A stretch of DNA of 64,000 bases from Sophora flavescens. Its lineage: Eukaryota > Streptophyta > Magnoliopsida > Fabales > Fabaceae. Positions 1 through 11,976 of this stretch are shown one piece after another. Location: the NCBI GenBank assembly GCA_030762895.1, contig CM061070.1, positions 100,892,759 to 100,956,758 on the forward strand. The letters are read 5' to 3'. The position numbers and the translations under genes were made by a program. The notes beneath the pieces are model-generated. The model worked only from the letters and a program-made list of their open reading frames with translations. It made no database searches and was not told the DNA's origin. Positions within the stretch are counted from its first letter, which is position 1. Each line of letters starts with the position of its first letter.

Positions 1-42
1 TAGTTTGCTTGGGGACAAGCAAAGTTTAAGTTTGGGGTATTT
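1..42 (+). mobile_element. 3' internal end of an Athila-like Ty3 element, with polypurine-like tract
   Basis: This stretch holds the words GCTTGGGGACAAGCAA and TTTAAGTTTGGGG. The same words sit directly in front of the LTRs at 45978 and 50473, so this is the internal 3' end of a related element, with its polypurine-like tract abutting the LTR that starts near 43. The rest of the internal region lies outside the window. Confidence 0.6.
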
Positions 43-1255
43 TGATCAGCCTCTGGCTCATCTAGTTTTATAGCTAGTATGACCGTGGTTTTGTGCTAAT
101 TTTATATCATTTTCACCCAAATTAGACTTGATTGTTCTTAAGTAGTATTTTGAGTCTGTAAAGTATTTTTAGGTTAATTTAGTTGATTTAGAGTTAAATA
201 AAGTACTTATGCTATTTTATGTTTTCAGGTTAATAAAAAGAAATAAATCTGGATCTTTCGCCCCGCGAGAAGGATGTTCGCCTCGCGAACCAGAAGGTGA
301 CTGTTCCAGAAATTGCCAACCACTCTGTCTCGCCCCACGAAACATGACTCGCCTCGCGAGTAATCCAACCCTGAAGACCAAAAGTCAGCACGGTTTATGC
401 ATGTTAAAGGTCACGGCTGTGACAGTTTGGAATTTGAAGAGTTTCACCTCGCGAATGATAAGCTCGCCTCGCGAGAATACCAAAAGTTGAAGATTCGCCT
501 CACGAGACAGCGTTCGCCTCGCGAGTCCGCTGATTCCAGATTCTGTATATAAGTCAGTTTTAGACAGAACTGAGGGAGAGCTAGTAAGCTGGCTAGTTTT
601 AATCAGAGTAGTAGTTAGTCAGAGTAGTAGTTTTCAGTAGTTTATTTCTTTTCTTTTGTGTTTATTTCTGTAATGGAGAACTAGTCTCCTAGATTAATCT
701 ACTGTAATTGGTTTCCATTACCACACTTGAGGTTCTGTGATTCTTGTTTTCATTTGCTTTTCTATTTTCAATGCCATGTTATACATTTCTGTTTGTTATT
801 TCAGGAGTGTATAGTGTTGTGTTGATTCATTTCGGTGATGTTATGTTTTTATACTTAATCGCGTTTGTTATTTCGCGTGTGTTCGTTCATGTTCGTTTGT
901 TCATGAGGGCTTAACCCCGTTTGTTATTTCGGGAATAGGAACATATATCTGTAGTAGTGATTTCGTTTGTTATTTGTTGCTACAACCGGGAGGGGATTAG
1001 AATCTGCTTAGGGCTTGGATTTATATGAACCAATGATAGTGGGAAACCGAGAACGGTAGGTTGATCGTTTCTTAGCATATTTGTTAATCTCTTAACTGCT
1101 CTGTTTTTATTGCTTTGTTTTCTTTATTTTATTTCAATTACTCAAAACCCCCCAAAACTGATTTTATGTTAATAACAACACCTAAGAGTCCTTGAGAGAC
1201 GATACTCGAGTTGTCGCTTCCCTATCTACATTATTTTGTAAACGCTCGTTCTTTT
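43..1255 (+). repeat. Athila-like LTR, divergent relative of the 41486-51921 LTRs
   Basis: It begins TGATCAGCCTCTGGCTC, matching TGATAAGCCTCTGGCTT at 41486 and 50473. Like those LTRs it has an array of TCGCCTCGCGAG-type words (about 249-525), then a TATA box, then an AT-rich tail. The right boundary is approximate: TTTTTGGCGC at about 1252-1261 matches the start of the primer-binding region that follows the other LTRs, and homology to a different element begins just after. At about 1.2 kb it is shorter than the 1.45-kb LTRs near 41-52 kb. It is probably an older subfamily. Confidence 0.6.
543..556 (+). promoter_or_regulatory. Candidate TATA box of the left LTR
   Basis: The LTR reads TGTATATAAGTC here, directly downstream of the TCGCGA-word array and about 25-30 bases before a GA-rich leader-like stretch. 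The equivalent TATATATTGCTG occurs at the same relative place in the LTRs at 41486, 45978 and 50473. Inferred from position and sequence only. Confidence 0.45.
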
Positions 1256-1261
1256 TGGCGC

Positions 1262-1486
1262 GTGGCGACAGCGCGACCAGTTATCTACGTCTGGGTTAGA
1301 TGCTATTCTTGGTAAAGAGTGATTGTCGTTTAGACTTGTTGTCATAAAGTACTCTAATAGAACTATTTTTATTTTTGTTGCCTCTTCACAACCAATGTCT
1401 ATTGATCCATCGGTGTCAACCCTTATTGTATTTGTTGTTTCATCTAATGAGTGCATAGTTGAGGGAACTCAATGATCGATACATAC
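1262..1486 (+). pseudogene. Relic of Ty3 protease region (left part of an old chromovirus copy)
   Basis: On the + strand this is homologous to the minus-strand protease region of the element at 1487-8761 (about 6250-6430 inverted). Both encode a degraded stretch resembling the segment after the DSG active site of Tekay/Del-type aspartic proteases. Stops are present. The relic stops exactly where the 1487-8761 element inserted and resumes at 8767, so it is part of an older plus-strand copy split by that insertion. Confidence 0.45.
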
Positions 1487-2977
1487 TGTAACGCCCTTCG
1501 TTACATTAGTATCCCAAATTAATTTCAATAAAAATCCTTCAAAATATTTAATTAAAAAAACACTAGTCATAAAATTTTTCTCAAATAACTAAGTATGAAA
1601 ATACCTCGTATTAAATAAAATAATATTATTTACAAAATATTGAAAATTATCATTAAATCCAATCATTTGAATAAAAATTAAAAGCCTCAAAACCGGGCAT
1701 CTAATTACAATCTGAGAAAAATAGTATGTAAACCAAAGAACGCCGTCCGCATAATACTCTAAACCATACTACATTACTAACCAACTAGCTAATCTAAGAT
1801 AACTCTTCAGATCTCTGGATCCTCAACAGCGATGTCCTCGGGCTCTGAAAACAACACTTATAATGAGATATAAAATCCCAGTGCACAACAATACATTTAT
1901 AAAATGTTTCAAAAATAGTGTTGTTCTCAGTCGGTGCGGTAACCGGAAAAACTGTCCATGGTATCCGCTAATTTCCCAAAATAATATATAAATAGAATAC
2001 TTTTAATAACAACAAAAATTTCATCAAGTCAAATGCATATAGCATAAGATCAACTCGTATCAATGCATCACATTCCACATACCAAGTAAATTCTAAATTA
2101 ATCCAAGTGGCTCGAAGGCCTCATAACTAAACTGGTCTCTTGACGGCATGCCATAAATCTCACAAACCACATGACAATGGCATCCCATTGCCCACCCCTA
2201 CTCATGAGGAATGTTTTGATGTCACCCTCCTGTCGGGGACATTTCTATTTCGATACCTCCCATGTGGACATGGCGGTATTTCATCCTTTTCGACACCCCA
2301 ACGTGTGACGGTGTTACTTTCGATACCCCTTTTTAGGCGGTATTGCTCTTTTTCGACATCCCAATTATATTGGGATGTTACATTTTTTCCACGAATTAAA
2401 CATATAAACTTCTCCCAACAACAAGCAAACACGAATATCACAATATATCATACATGAATAAGCATGTTACAACATCAATTAATCAATTAATTCCCTTTTT
2501 TAACAGAACCCCAATTTTAGAATTTAGGTTACTAACAATATGCATCAAGTCAATTAAAGACTCCCAAAACCACATAGTAATCCCTTATCAACAAAAAACA
2601 ATCATATATACCATGGAAAGGGTTCATAAAAGTATTAATTGTTACTCACCTCTCGAAGACCTCCAATGTGCTCTAAAAATTATTTATGATAAGAATTAGC
2701 GCTTCCCTAAAAATTCTTCTCCCGTTTGGTGGCGTTCTTGGATCTGTGTTGTTACGATTGCACTGGCGAGGAATGAAATTCTCTCCCTCGCTCTACTCGT
2801 GCGGCGCTCCCTGCCCAGGCACAGTGACCGAATTCTTATATGTATAGTACATTAAGCACAATAACTAGCGCATAGAATTCTCTTAGGTTTTATGATTCCT
2901 TTTTTTTTTGTGTTTAACCCATATAAATGGCTTTTGGTAAGGCCAAAACCTAAAAAGGTTACCTGGCCCGTACGCCA

Positions 2978-3026
<49 letters not shown>

Positions 3027-3198
3027 TTTGCATTATTTATTTATTTATAATAGTTAAGTAATTTCCATAAATTCTTATACTATTAAATTTTTACACTAAA
3101 CTTAATTATATTTTATTTGTAATATACTTTTTAATAACCTAATACTTTTTTTTTTCAAATTAATTATATTAATTATATTAGAATTTTAGGATGTTACA
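1487..3198 (-). repeat. 3' LTR of the 1487-8761 element
   Basis: 1712 bases, TG...CA ends, matching the right LTR along its length with scattered substitutions and small indels. It contains a (TA)n run at 2980-3023 that differs in length from the partner run at 8534-8583, as expected for a slippage-prone tract after insertion. Confidence 0.85.
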
Positions 3199-3237
3199 TT
3201 TTCTCCCCTCCTTAAAGAATTTCGTCCCCGAAATTCA
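3199..3237 (-). promoter_or_regulatory. Polypurine tract and conserved flanking signature
   Basis: Read on the minus strand, an AATTTCGGGGACGAAATT-type word is followed by AAGGAGGGGAGAAAA and then the LTR TGTAACATCC. This is the standard 3' priming arrangement of this group of Ty3 elements. The same arrangement is at 16299-16340 in the large-LTR element. Confidence 0.7.
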
Positions 3238-3296
3238 TCTCATACACACACCTATTGTAACATATGTTATATTCAAAACTAAAAGGGTACCATACC

Positions 3297-3780
3297 TTAG
3301 ATAATAAAATCTGGGTATTGACGAACGATGTCCTCCTCCATCTCCCAAGTGGCTTCCTCAGGAGTCAATCCTTCCCATAACACTTTCACCAATGGAATCG
3401 TCTTGTTCCTCAGAGTCTTAGTGCTCTTGTCCATGATTTGACTAGGCATTGTCTTATAGATCAAATTATACTTCGATTGTACAGACTCAGGAGCTACCAC
3501 ATGAGACTCATCAGGCACATATTTTCAGAGTTGCGACAAATGGAAAACATCGTGAAGGTTTGCCAGATGTGATGGAAGAGCCAATTGATAAGCATTAGGC
3601 CCGACTCTTTTAAGAATTTGGAAAGGGACCCATGAAACAAAGAATTTGCTTTCTGAATGACATTGACCACCCCATCCCAAACTTAGGAGCCACTCTCAAG
3701 AATACATGTTCCTGTTCCTAAAATCCTAAAGGCTTTCTTTTCTTGTTGACATAATACTTTTTACCTATTCTGCACGGTAC
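3297..3780 (-). pseudogene. Ty3 integrase C-terminus and chromodomain relic
   Basis: Residues read right to left include PFQILKRVGPNAYQLALP and HLANLHDVFHLSQL, typical of the integrase C-terminal module. Further on come LRNKTIPLVKVLWEG and EEATWEMEEDIVRQYP, the C-terminal part of a Tekay/Del-type chromodomain. A stop separates the two blocks, between the HLSQL and KYVPDESHVV words. The integrase catalytic core expected upstream (above 3800) is not recognisable, so this is a remnant. The family chromodomain is thought to steer integration towards marked chromatin. Confidence 0.75.
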
Positions 3781-3967
3781 GACCTTTCTCTCAATTATTC
3801 ATTCTAATTGTATCTTGGTTTGAATCCGGTCCTAACAAGATCTCCTCACCTACTTCACACTAACATAAAGAGAACCTACATTTCCTAACCACATCATCAA
3901 TATATATATAGTCATTAACTATTTCACCAAATAATAAGTGTACAATTCATGACACCTTAACCATAAA

Positions 3968-3990
3968 TATATATATATATATATATATAT
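3968..3990. repeat. (AT)n microsatellite
   Basis: Simple AT dinucleotide run inside the interior of the 1487-8761 element. Another, mixed with TATATG and preceded by (CA)n, lies at about 4328-4402. Confidence 0.9.
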
Positions 3991-4327
3991 TAAAAAGAAA
4001 AAAAAGACAATAATAACATTTATACAATTAAATCATTCACTTAAGCGTTTGTTTCTAACCATCCACCTATAACTAGAACACCTTCACTTGCATTTGATAA
4101 TTATGAGAACTCTCACTAATTAAATTTATAGCAAACAATAAACAAAATAAATTGAAGTAAATGTTTATACCATCTATACATAGGTATAATAGTCTCTTAC
4201 AAACGGTACACCAAATTTCTTATATTACTTACAGAACGGAGGAATTTTATAAATAAGAAAAATTAAGAAAGGAGAAGTAGTAGCGTCATCCACATATTAA
4301 TTCTTATATAGTCCAAGATAATAATTT

Positions 4328-4394
<67 letters not shown>

Positions 4395-5179
4395 ATATAT
4401 ATAATTTCACTTTTTGTTGATAAGAAGATCTTACTTAAAAGAAAGGTGATTACAAAATAGGGAATAAGATTTAGTAAACTTGCAATTAAATTGTGCAAAC
4501 ATTGTGCAAAAACAACTGTAAAAATAAATACAACAGTAGTACTAAGAAATCAGTTCCATCTTGATCCTTGAGTAGGCACGTACAAATAAGAAACAACATC
4601 TTTTTCAATTTTTGATAAGAAATATAAGTTTTTTTTTTGGATTAGGCATGCCTTTAATCTATATGGAAAACAAATCCTAGGGGTATGTTAATCGCGATTA
4701 ATATTTGATCACTTGAGAAGCAATATGAAATTCTAAGGAAATATATTTTTAAAAAATATATATTATATAACAAAATTACAACATAATAACAAAATTTGAG
4801 TACATATATACAACATCCATTTTTATTCTCCTCCACCAATTCATCTTTAAAACTTGAAACATTTTGGTTATTCATACATGTATGGTTAACATTCTTTTAT
4901 GTGTCTCTTCCAATATTTTTTTTTCTAAGGCTCCCCTCCTCAGGAACAATGATCCTATTCTTAAACAACACTAGACCATTATTAGATGACACATACTTCT
5001 CTTGATCCATAAGAGATTACAATTCCCGGTCTAGAAACTACACGTGTTTAATCTATTTTCTAAGGTCACTACAAATTTTCAATCTATTCAATCTCAAGCT
5101 TAAAGCCTTAAATGGACATCCAAATTCATGTCTCTAGACTCTTCTATTAGGTTCATCTCTTGCAACCCAAAACTAGACA

Positions 5180-5460
5180 TGTGCGAAAATTTCCTACTCA
5201 AAGCATCGACCATTACTTTAGCTTTTCTTAGATTGTTCCTCAACTCAAAATCATAGTTCCTAAGAAATTTCATCCACCTTCGTTGCCTTGTATTTAACTC
5301 TCTAATCCCATCTCTGCATTTATTTTACTAGAATCAACTGTCACTCTACTCAACTGATCCAAGGTCATCTATCCTAGGCAAAAGATACATATCCCAATGG
5401 GTACTTTGTCCAATTACATATTGTACACACACAACCTCGTACTCCAATCATTTTTTTAAT
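5180..5460 (-). pseudogene. RT stub joined to RNase H tail (Ty3 pol relic)
   Basis: On the minus strand, fragments around 5380-5460 resemble the RT block RLC(I/V)DYRQLNKVT...PRIDDL. They are followed without the RT catalytic region by LNTRQRRWMKFLRNYDFE and VMVDALSRK. The last word corresponds to the VVADALSRK signature at the RNase H/integrase junction. The join shows a large internal deletion in pol. Homologous fragments occur in inverted orientation at 9414-9683. Confidence 0.6.
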
Positions 5461-6289
5461 CACTACAAGCACTCAAAAATTATTACAAAATCAAACATAT
5501 TTCTTAAAAATAATTAAAGTGGAATTTGACCCATATTATAATTAAGCAAATATTTATTTAGGACCCGATAAAAAAAAATCACTGCATTGTGAAACAGTGT
5601 TTCAAGAAACATGAGCAAATTGTGATTCCAAATAAGTATCATTTGAATTTGGCAAGTGAAACCAATTCAAACATAAGTGACTTGATAAGGTGAGACAACG
5701 CTTCACAGGAAAACAATTAAATATAGAATAGAACAAATCAATTCAAGTGAGATTTACAATTATGCCATCAAACGAAGAGGAAAATTAACTAAAGTGAGAA
5801 TAGCGCAAACGAAAATGAGATAGGGTTACAAATTTTGGATGAAAATAAAAGTAAGGATCTACATTTACACCTTAACAGAAGAAACAAAACGATAAGTTAA
5901 AACATTCTTTATAATTTTTTTTAAAAAAATATACATCTATCAAATTAATTCATCAAATAACATGGAAACATTTTAAGAATTCCAAACCAAATAATCAAGA
6001 ACCCCAAAATGTTGATTCTTCATAATAGATAAATCTACATGTGAAAACTTCAATTTCCACATCATTTTTAAATTAAAAGAATCAAAACAAATCAAGAAAT
6101 CACATCCTAAAAAAAAATTCATCCCATGGAGGTCTTGAGAAAATGTTTTGCTCACACGCTATAGGTGTTACTGTCTTGTCACTATAATTCTATACCTTAC
6201 CAGGAAACAAGAGTATGCATCGGTCTTTGAGTTCCTTCAACTAAGCACTTATTACAAGAAACAAGAAATACAATTTGGGTCGACACCGA

Positions 6290-6620
6290 AGGATCACTCA
6301 ACATTGGTTGTGAAGAAGCAACAAAAGAAAACAATAGTCCTATCAGAGTACTTTATGACAATAAGTCTAGATGACAAACAGTCCTTACCAATAATTGCAT
6401 CCAACCCACACATTGATAACAAGTAAGAATGATGACATAAGGCACGTCTCGATGCACCAGAAAATGATTTAAGTAAGCAATGGAAGTAATAAGATTATCT
6501 CCCAAAGAAGTAGCAACACATGAATCAAAGGACAAATGAAAGATAGGTAACTTCAAATTTCACACATGAAAGATATATCAAAAAAATGTGTTGCTCCTGA
6601 ATCAAACAATATAGTAACCT
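6290..6620 (-). pseudogene. Ty3 aspartic protease relic with DSGAT motif
   Basis: The minus strand encodes TILFDSGATHFF, with the active-site codons for DSGAT at 6589-6603. This is the retropepsin catalytic triplet of Ty3 elements. Downstream frames carry a degraded GLDAIIGKDCLSSRLIVIKYSD, comparable to the GMDWLSxHHVVIDC block of this clade. Frameshifts and stops interrupt it. Confidence 0.65.
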
Positions 6621-7023
6621 TTTATCCTATACGAGAAGGAGAAATTTAGTCTTCCTCAGGTCTAAGCTGCCTCGGAATGATGGCGGTTCATTCTTCTTGA
6701 ATTCAAAAAGCCCCATGTGCTAAGGGTCCTAAGTTGTCACAAATCCATCAGTGACTAGCCTCCATTCCCTTTTAGTTGATGGAGAGTCTCCGTCTGCCCT
6801 TGCATAGCTCTGACCATACGATCCAAAGTCGATGCAAGTGCAACATTCGTCCCTCGCCTATTAAAAGCGATAAATTTTCTCACTACCAATGAAATACTGG
6901 GTTGATCAGGTCCAATATCCCAACGAATAGCATGCAGCATTTATAACTCTAACAAGCATCCTATGCGCCCAAGTCTTATTTTAGAAAAAGCCCCACTACC
7001 ACAGTCCAATTTAGAATCGAAAT

Positions 7024-7035
7024 GCTATGATACCA
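7024..7035 (-). promoter_or_regulatory. Primer-binding site, initiator tRNA-Met type
   Basis: The minus strand reads TGGTATCATAGC five bases inside the 5' LTR. It differs from the canonical TGGTATCAGAGC by one base, which could affect priming. Confidence 0.7.
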
Positions 7036-7040
7036 AAAAA

Positions 7041-8531
7041 TGTAACGCCCTTCGTTACATTAGTGACCCAAATTAATTTCAATAAAAATCCTTCAAAACA
7101 TTTAATTAAAAAAAAAACACAAGTCATAAATTTTTTCTCAAATAACTAAGTATGAAAATACCTCGTATTAAATAAAATAATAGTATTTACAAAATATTGA
7201 AAATTATCATTAAATCCAATCATTTGAATAAAAACAAAAAGCCTCAAAATCGGGCGTCTAATTACAATCTGAGAAAAATAGTATGTAAACCAAAGAACGT
7301 CGTCCGCATAATACTCTAAACCATACTACATTACTAACCAACTAGCTAATCAAAGATAACTCTTCAGATCTCTGGATCCTCAACAGCGATGTCCTCAGGC
7401 TCTGAAAACAACACTTATAATGAGATATAAAATCCCAGTGCACAACAATACATTTATAAAATGTTTCGAAAATAGTGTTGTTCTCAGCCGGTGCGGTAAC
7501 CGAAAAAACTGTCCATGGTATCCTCTAATTTCCCAAAATAATATATAAAAAGAATACTTTTAATAACAAAAAAAATTTCATCAAGTCAAATGCATATAGC
7601 ATAAGATCAACTCGTCTCAATGCATCACATTCCACATACCAAGTAAATTCTAAATTAATCCAAGTGGCTCGAAGGCCTCATAACTAAACCGGTATCTTGT
7701 CGGCATGCCATAAATCTCACACATCACATGACAATGGGGTCCCATTGCCCACCCCTACTCATGAGGAATGTTTCGATGTCACCCTCCTGTCGGGGACATT
7801 TCTATTTCGATACCTCCCATGTGCACATGGCGGTATTTCTCCCTTTTCGACACCCCAATGTGTGGCGGTGTTACTTTAGATACCCCTTTTTAGGCGGTAT
7901 TGCTCTTTTTCGACATCCCAATTATATGGGGATGTTACATTTTTTCCACGAATTAAACATATAAACTTCTCCCAACAACAAGCAATCACGAATATCACAA
8001 TATATCATACATGAATAAGCACGTTACAACATCAATTAATCAATTAATTCCCCTTTTAAACAAAACCCCAATTTTAGAATTTAGGTTACTAACAATATGC
8101 ATCAAGTCAATTAAAGACTCCCAAAACCACATGGTAATCCCTTATCAACAAAACAATCATATATACCATGGAAAGGGTTCATAAAAGTATTGTTACTCAC
8201 CTCTCGAAGACCTCCAATGTGCTCTAAAAATTATTTATGATGAGAATTAGCCCTTCCCTAAAAATTCTTCTCCCGTTTGGTGGCGATCTTGGATCTGTGT
8301 TGTTACGGTTGCACTGGCGAGGAATGAAATTCTCTCCCTCGCTCTACTCGTGCGGCGCTCCCAGCCCAGGCACAGTGACCGAATTCTTATATGTATAGTA
8401 CATTAAGCACAATAACTAGCGCATAGAATTCTCCTAGGTTTTATGATTCCTTTTTTTTTTTTTGTGTTTAACCCATATAAATGGCTTTTGGTAAGGCCAA
8501 AGCCTAAAAAGGTTACCTGGCCCGTACGCCA

Positions 8532-8588
<57 letters not shown>

Positions 8589-8761
8589 TTTGCATTATTT
8601 ATTTATTTATAATAGTTAAGCAATTTCCATAAATTCTTATACTATTAATTTTTTACACTAAACTTGTTAATTATATTTTATTTGTAATATACTTTTTAAT
8701 AACCTAATACTTTTTTTTCAAATTAATTATATTAATTATATTAGAATTTTAGGATGTTACA
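7041..8761 (-). repeat. 5' LTR of the 1487-8761 element
   Basis: 1721 bases, pair of the 1487-3198 LTR, ending at the CATAC duplication. It contains a (TA)n tract at 8534-8583. Confidence 0.85.
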
Positions 8762-8766
8762 CATAC

Positions 8767-10208
8767 TCTAGATTTCTGGTAAGGTGGATATTCATAGTGA
8801 CGTGACAGTAATACTTATAGCACGTGAGTAAAACACTTCCTTAAAACCTCAATGGAATGAACTATTGAAGTATGTGATTTCTTGATTTGTTTTGATTTTT
8901 TTTTTAAATGTGGAAATTGATGTTTTCACTTGTAAATTTGTCTATTATGAAGAATCGGGGTTTTGAGATTCTTGATTATTGATTTGGGATTATTAAAATG
9001 TTTTAATGTTATTGGATGAATTTTTTAATTTTATAAATAATATTTTAATTTGTAGTTTTGTTTCTTTTGTTACGGTGTATATGTGGCTCCTTAGTTTTAC
9101 TTTCGTACAAAATGTGTAGTCCTATCTCATTTGCATTTACGCTATCATCACTTGAATTGATTTGTTATATTCCATATTTAATTGTTTCCCTGTGAAGTGT
9201 TGCTTCATTTTGTCATGTCATTTATGTTTTCCACTTTACCAAATTCAAATCATACTTAATTGGAATCACAATTTGCTCATGTTTCCTGGCACACTGTTTC
9301 CTGGTGCAATGATTTTTTTTATCGGATCCTAATTAATTGTTTGTTTAATTATAGTATGAGTCAAATTCCACTTTAATTATTATTAAGAAATATGTTTGAT
9401 TTTGTAATATGTTTTGAGTCCTTTTAGTGGAAAAAAAATTGACGGGAATATGAGGCTATGTGTGGACAATATGCAATTTAACAAAGTAACCATTATGGAT
9501 ATGTATCTTTTCCTAGGAGAGATGACCTTAGAAAATAGATTAAGCGAGTGTAGTTTTTTAGACCAGAAATTGCAATCTCTTTTGGATCAAGAGAATTATG
9601 TGTTATTTGTTAATAGTCTCGTGTTGTTTAATAATGTGATCATTGTTCCTAAGGAGGGGAGACTTGAAAAAAAAAATTGTTAGAAAAGACACATAAAGGA
9701 ACGTTAACCAAACATCTCGGAATAATAAAAGTGGATGTTGTATATATATGCTCAAAATTTATTATTATGTTGTAATTTGGTTATACAATTGTTTTTTTTT
9801 TTGAAATCACTTTCCTTGGAATTTCATATTTCTTCTCAAGTGATCAGATATTAATTGTGATTAATATACCCCTAGGATTTGTTTTCCATATATACCAATG
9901 GCATGCCTAATCCTAACAAACATATATTTTTTCAAAAAGTGAAAAATGTTATTTCTTATTTGCATGTGCCTACTCAAAGATAAAGATGGAACTGATTTCT
10001 TAGTACTACTGCGTTATATATTTTAATAGTTGTTTCTGCACAATGTCTGCACAATTTAATTGCAAGTTTATTAAATCTTATTCTCCATTTTGTTATCACA
10101 TTTCTTTTAAGTTAGATCTTCTTATCAACAGTAGGTGAAACTATTTCCTTTTCTTGTGAAATTATCATCTAGGGCTAAGATAAGAATTAGTATGTGGATA
10201 ATGCTACT
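8767..10208 (+). pseudogene. Old plus-strand chromovirus relic, middle part
   Basis: This continues the relic broken at 1486. It is homologous in inverted orientation to about 4260-6150 inside the neighbouring element, so the two belong to one family facing opposite ways. Around 9420-9520 the + strand encodes KIDGNMRLCVDNMQFNKVTI, a degraded RT block of the KKDGSLRLCIDYRQLNKVT type. This is followed directly by material that in the other copy lies after RNase H, so pol is deleted here too. It ends at GGATAATGCTACT, where the LINE begins. Confidence 0.6.
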
Positions 10209-11976
10209 GACGGGTTGTACCAATCCTTAGGCACCAAAGATGGTGAGAAATCTTTTTATAGGCTTGCTAAAAATAGGGAAAGAAAGAGAAGAGACTTGGA
10301 CCAAGTGAAGTGTATTAAGGATGAAGAAGGTAGAGTTTTGGTTAAGGAACAAGATATTAAAGATAGATGGAAGAATTATTTCCACAAGTTATTTAATGAA
10401 GGATTTGAAGTTTTATCATGCTCATAGGTGCTTGACATCAGAGAGGAGGACCAAAATTAAACTTTTTATCGTAGAATCCTAGAGCATGCGATAAAAGAAG
10501 CTTTGAGAAGGATGGATAATGGCAAGGCAGTTGGACCGGACAATATACCTGTGGAGGCATGGAAGAGTCTAGGAAATAGAGCCATTAGTTGGCTCACGAA
10601 GTTTTTTAACAAGATTATGAGATCAAAGAAAATGCCGGACGAATGGAGGAGAAGCACTTTAGTTCCGATTTACAAGAACAAGGGAGATATACAAAATTGC
10701 GCAAATTATATGGGGATTAAGCTTATGAGTCATACTATAAAGCTATGGGAAAGGGTGCTTGAACGGAGACTAAAAAAAGAAACCAAAATCACCGACAACC
10801 AATTTGGTTTTATGCCCGGGAGGTCGACCATGGAAGCAATTTACTTGCTACGACGAGTGATGGAACAATATCGAAGGGATCAAAAAGATTTACACATGGC
10901 CTTCATTGATTTGGAGAAAGCGTATGATAGGGTGCCAAGAGAGGTTTTGTGGAAAGCCCTAGAAAAGAAAGGTGTTCGGATTGCCTATATTCGAGCTATC
11001 AAGGATATGTATGAGGGGGCCACGACTAGTGTGAGATAGCAGGGTGGAGCCACATAAGATTTCCCAATAACCATAGGTTTGCACCAAGGGTCATCTTTAA
11101 GCCCTATCTTTTTACCTTGGTCTTGGATGTACTTACGGAGCACATTCAAGAGCCAGCACCGCGATGCATGCTTTTCGTAGACGATATAGTTCTAGTTGGA
11201 GAGTCGAGAGATGATATAAATGGAAGGTTGGAGACTTGGAGACAAGCTTTAGAAGCATATGGCTTCCACTTGAGTAGAATCAAGACGGAGTATATGGAAT
11301 GTAAGTTTAGCAAAAGGCGAAACACCTCTAGCTTAAAGGTGAAAGTTGGAGACCATAACATACCACAAATCACACGGTTTAAATATCTTGGGTCTATTAT
11401 ACAAAATGATGGAGAAATTGAGGGAGATGTAAACCATCGGATTCAATCAGGGTGGTCGAAATGGAGGGACTTCGGGTTTTTTGTGTGATAAAAAGGCACC
11501 TCTTAAGCTAAAGGGAAAATTTTACCGTACAACTATTAGATCGGCTATGTTGTATGGGACGGAGTGTTGGGCGGTAAAAAATCAACTCGAGAGTAAAATC
11601 AATGTAGCAGAGATGAGAATGTTGCGCTGGATGAGCGGAAAAACTAGACGTGATAGGATTAGGAATGATAGCATTAGAGAGAGAGTTGGGGTAGCACCTA
11701 TTGTAGAAAAGATGGTTGAATCTCGACTTAGGTGGTTTGGGCATGTATGGAGGAGATCTTTAGATTCTGTAGTAAGGAGAGTGGACCAAGTGGAGGTCAA
11801 TCCAATAGCTAGAGGCAGAGGTAGGCCAAGAAAAACTATAGGAGAAACTATTAAGAAAGATTTGGAGGCCAATGATTTAACTATTAACATGATTCATGAC
11901 AGAACATTATGGCGCCGTATGATCCATGTAGCCGACCCCACCTAGTGGGATAAGGCTTGGTTGTTGTTGTTGTTGT
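10209..11976 (+). mobile_element. 5'-truncated RTE-type LINE
   Basis: The segment encodes pieces of a non-LTR reverse transcriptase in three frames. An upstream linker (LGTKDGEKSFYRLAKNRERK) is followed by the RT fingers (DNGKAVGPDNIPVEAWKSLG, LVPIYKNKGDIQNC, FGFMPGRSTMEAIYLLRR, DLEKAYDRVPREVLWKAL). The palm FVDD box is at about 11175. The C-terminal part contains TECWAVKNQ, MRMLRWMSG and RLRWFGHVWRR. It ends with GGGATAAGGCTTGG and a (TTG)n tail at 11957-11976, the usual 3' terminus of plant RTE elements. The endonuclease is missing, and stops near 11037 and 11486 show it is dead. It interrupts the chromovirus relic: the flanks join in the homologous copy near 4300. Confidence 0.85.
10503..11039 (+). 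pseudogene. LINE reverse transcriptase, fingers/palm fragment
   Basis: This 178-codon open stretch carries the KAVGPDNIP motif, the GRST-containing helix region and the AFIDLEKAYDRVPR motif that holds the first catalytic aspartate (domain A). An in-frame TAG ends it just before domain B (GLHQGSSLSPI), which is read in a shifted frame. The YxDD-type box, here FVDD, is in the next open stretch (11117-11488). The enzyme would copy its own RNA at a nicked target site; this copy cannot. Confidence 0.8.

Larger units (their letters stand above)
1487..8761 (-). mobile_element. Complete but internally deleted Tekay/Del-like Ty3 chromovirus, minus strand
   Basis: Two near-identical LTRs (1487-3198 and 7041-8761) start TGTAACGCCC and end GGATGTTACA. 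They are flanked by the 5-base duplication CATAC (1482-1486 and 8762-8766). Orientation is minus: the primer-binding sequence is next to the right LTR and the polypurine tract next to the left one. The 3.84-kb interior retains, in minus-strand order, a protease DSGAT motif, an RT stub joined to an RNase H tail, and an integrase C-terminus with chromodomain. Most of RT and the integrase core are missing, so the copy cannot be autonomous. Clade is inferred from the chromodomain and the AATTTCGGGGACGAAATT-like signature beside the tract. Confidence 0.85.

Noticed and set aside
6148..6426. Plus-strand 92-codon frame resembling the minus-strand frame at 1226-1456
   Set aside because: The similarity is real but comes from both being antisense to a shared protease region of the chromovirus family; the sense strand carries the DSGAT-associated coding relic.
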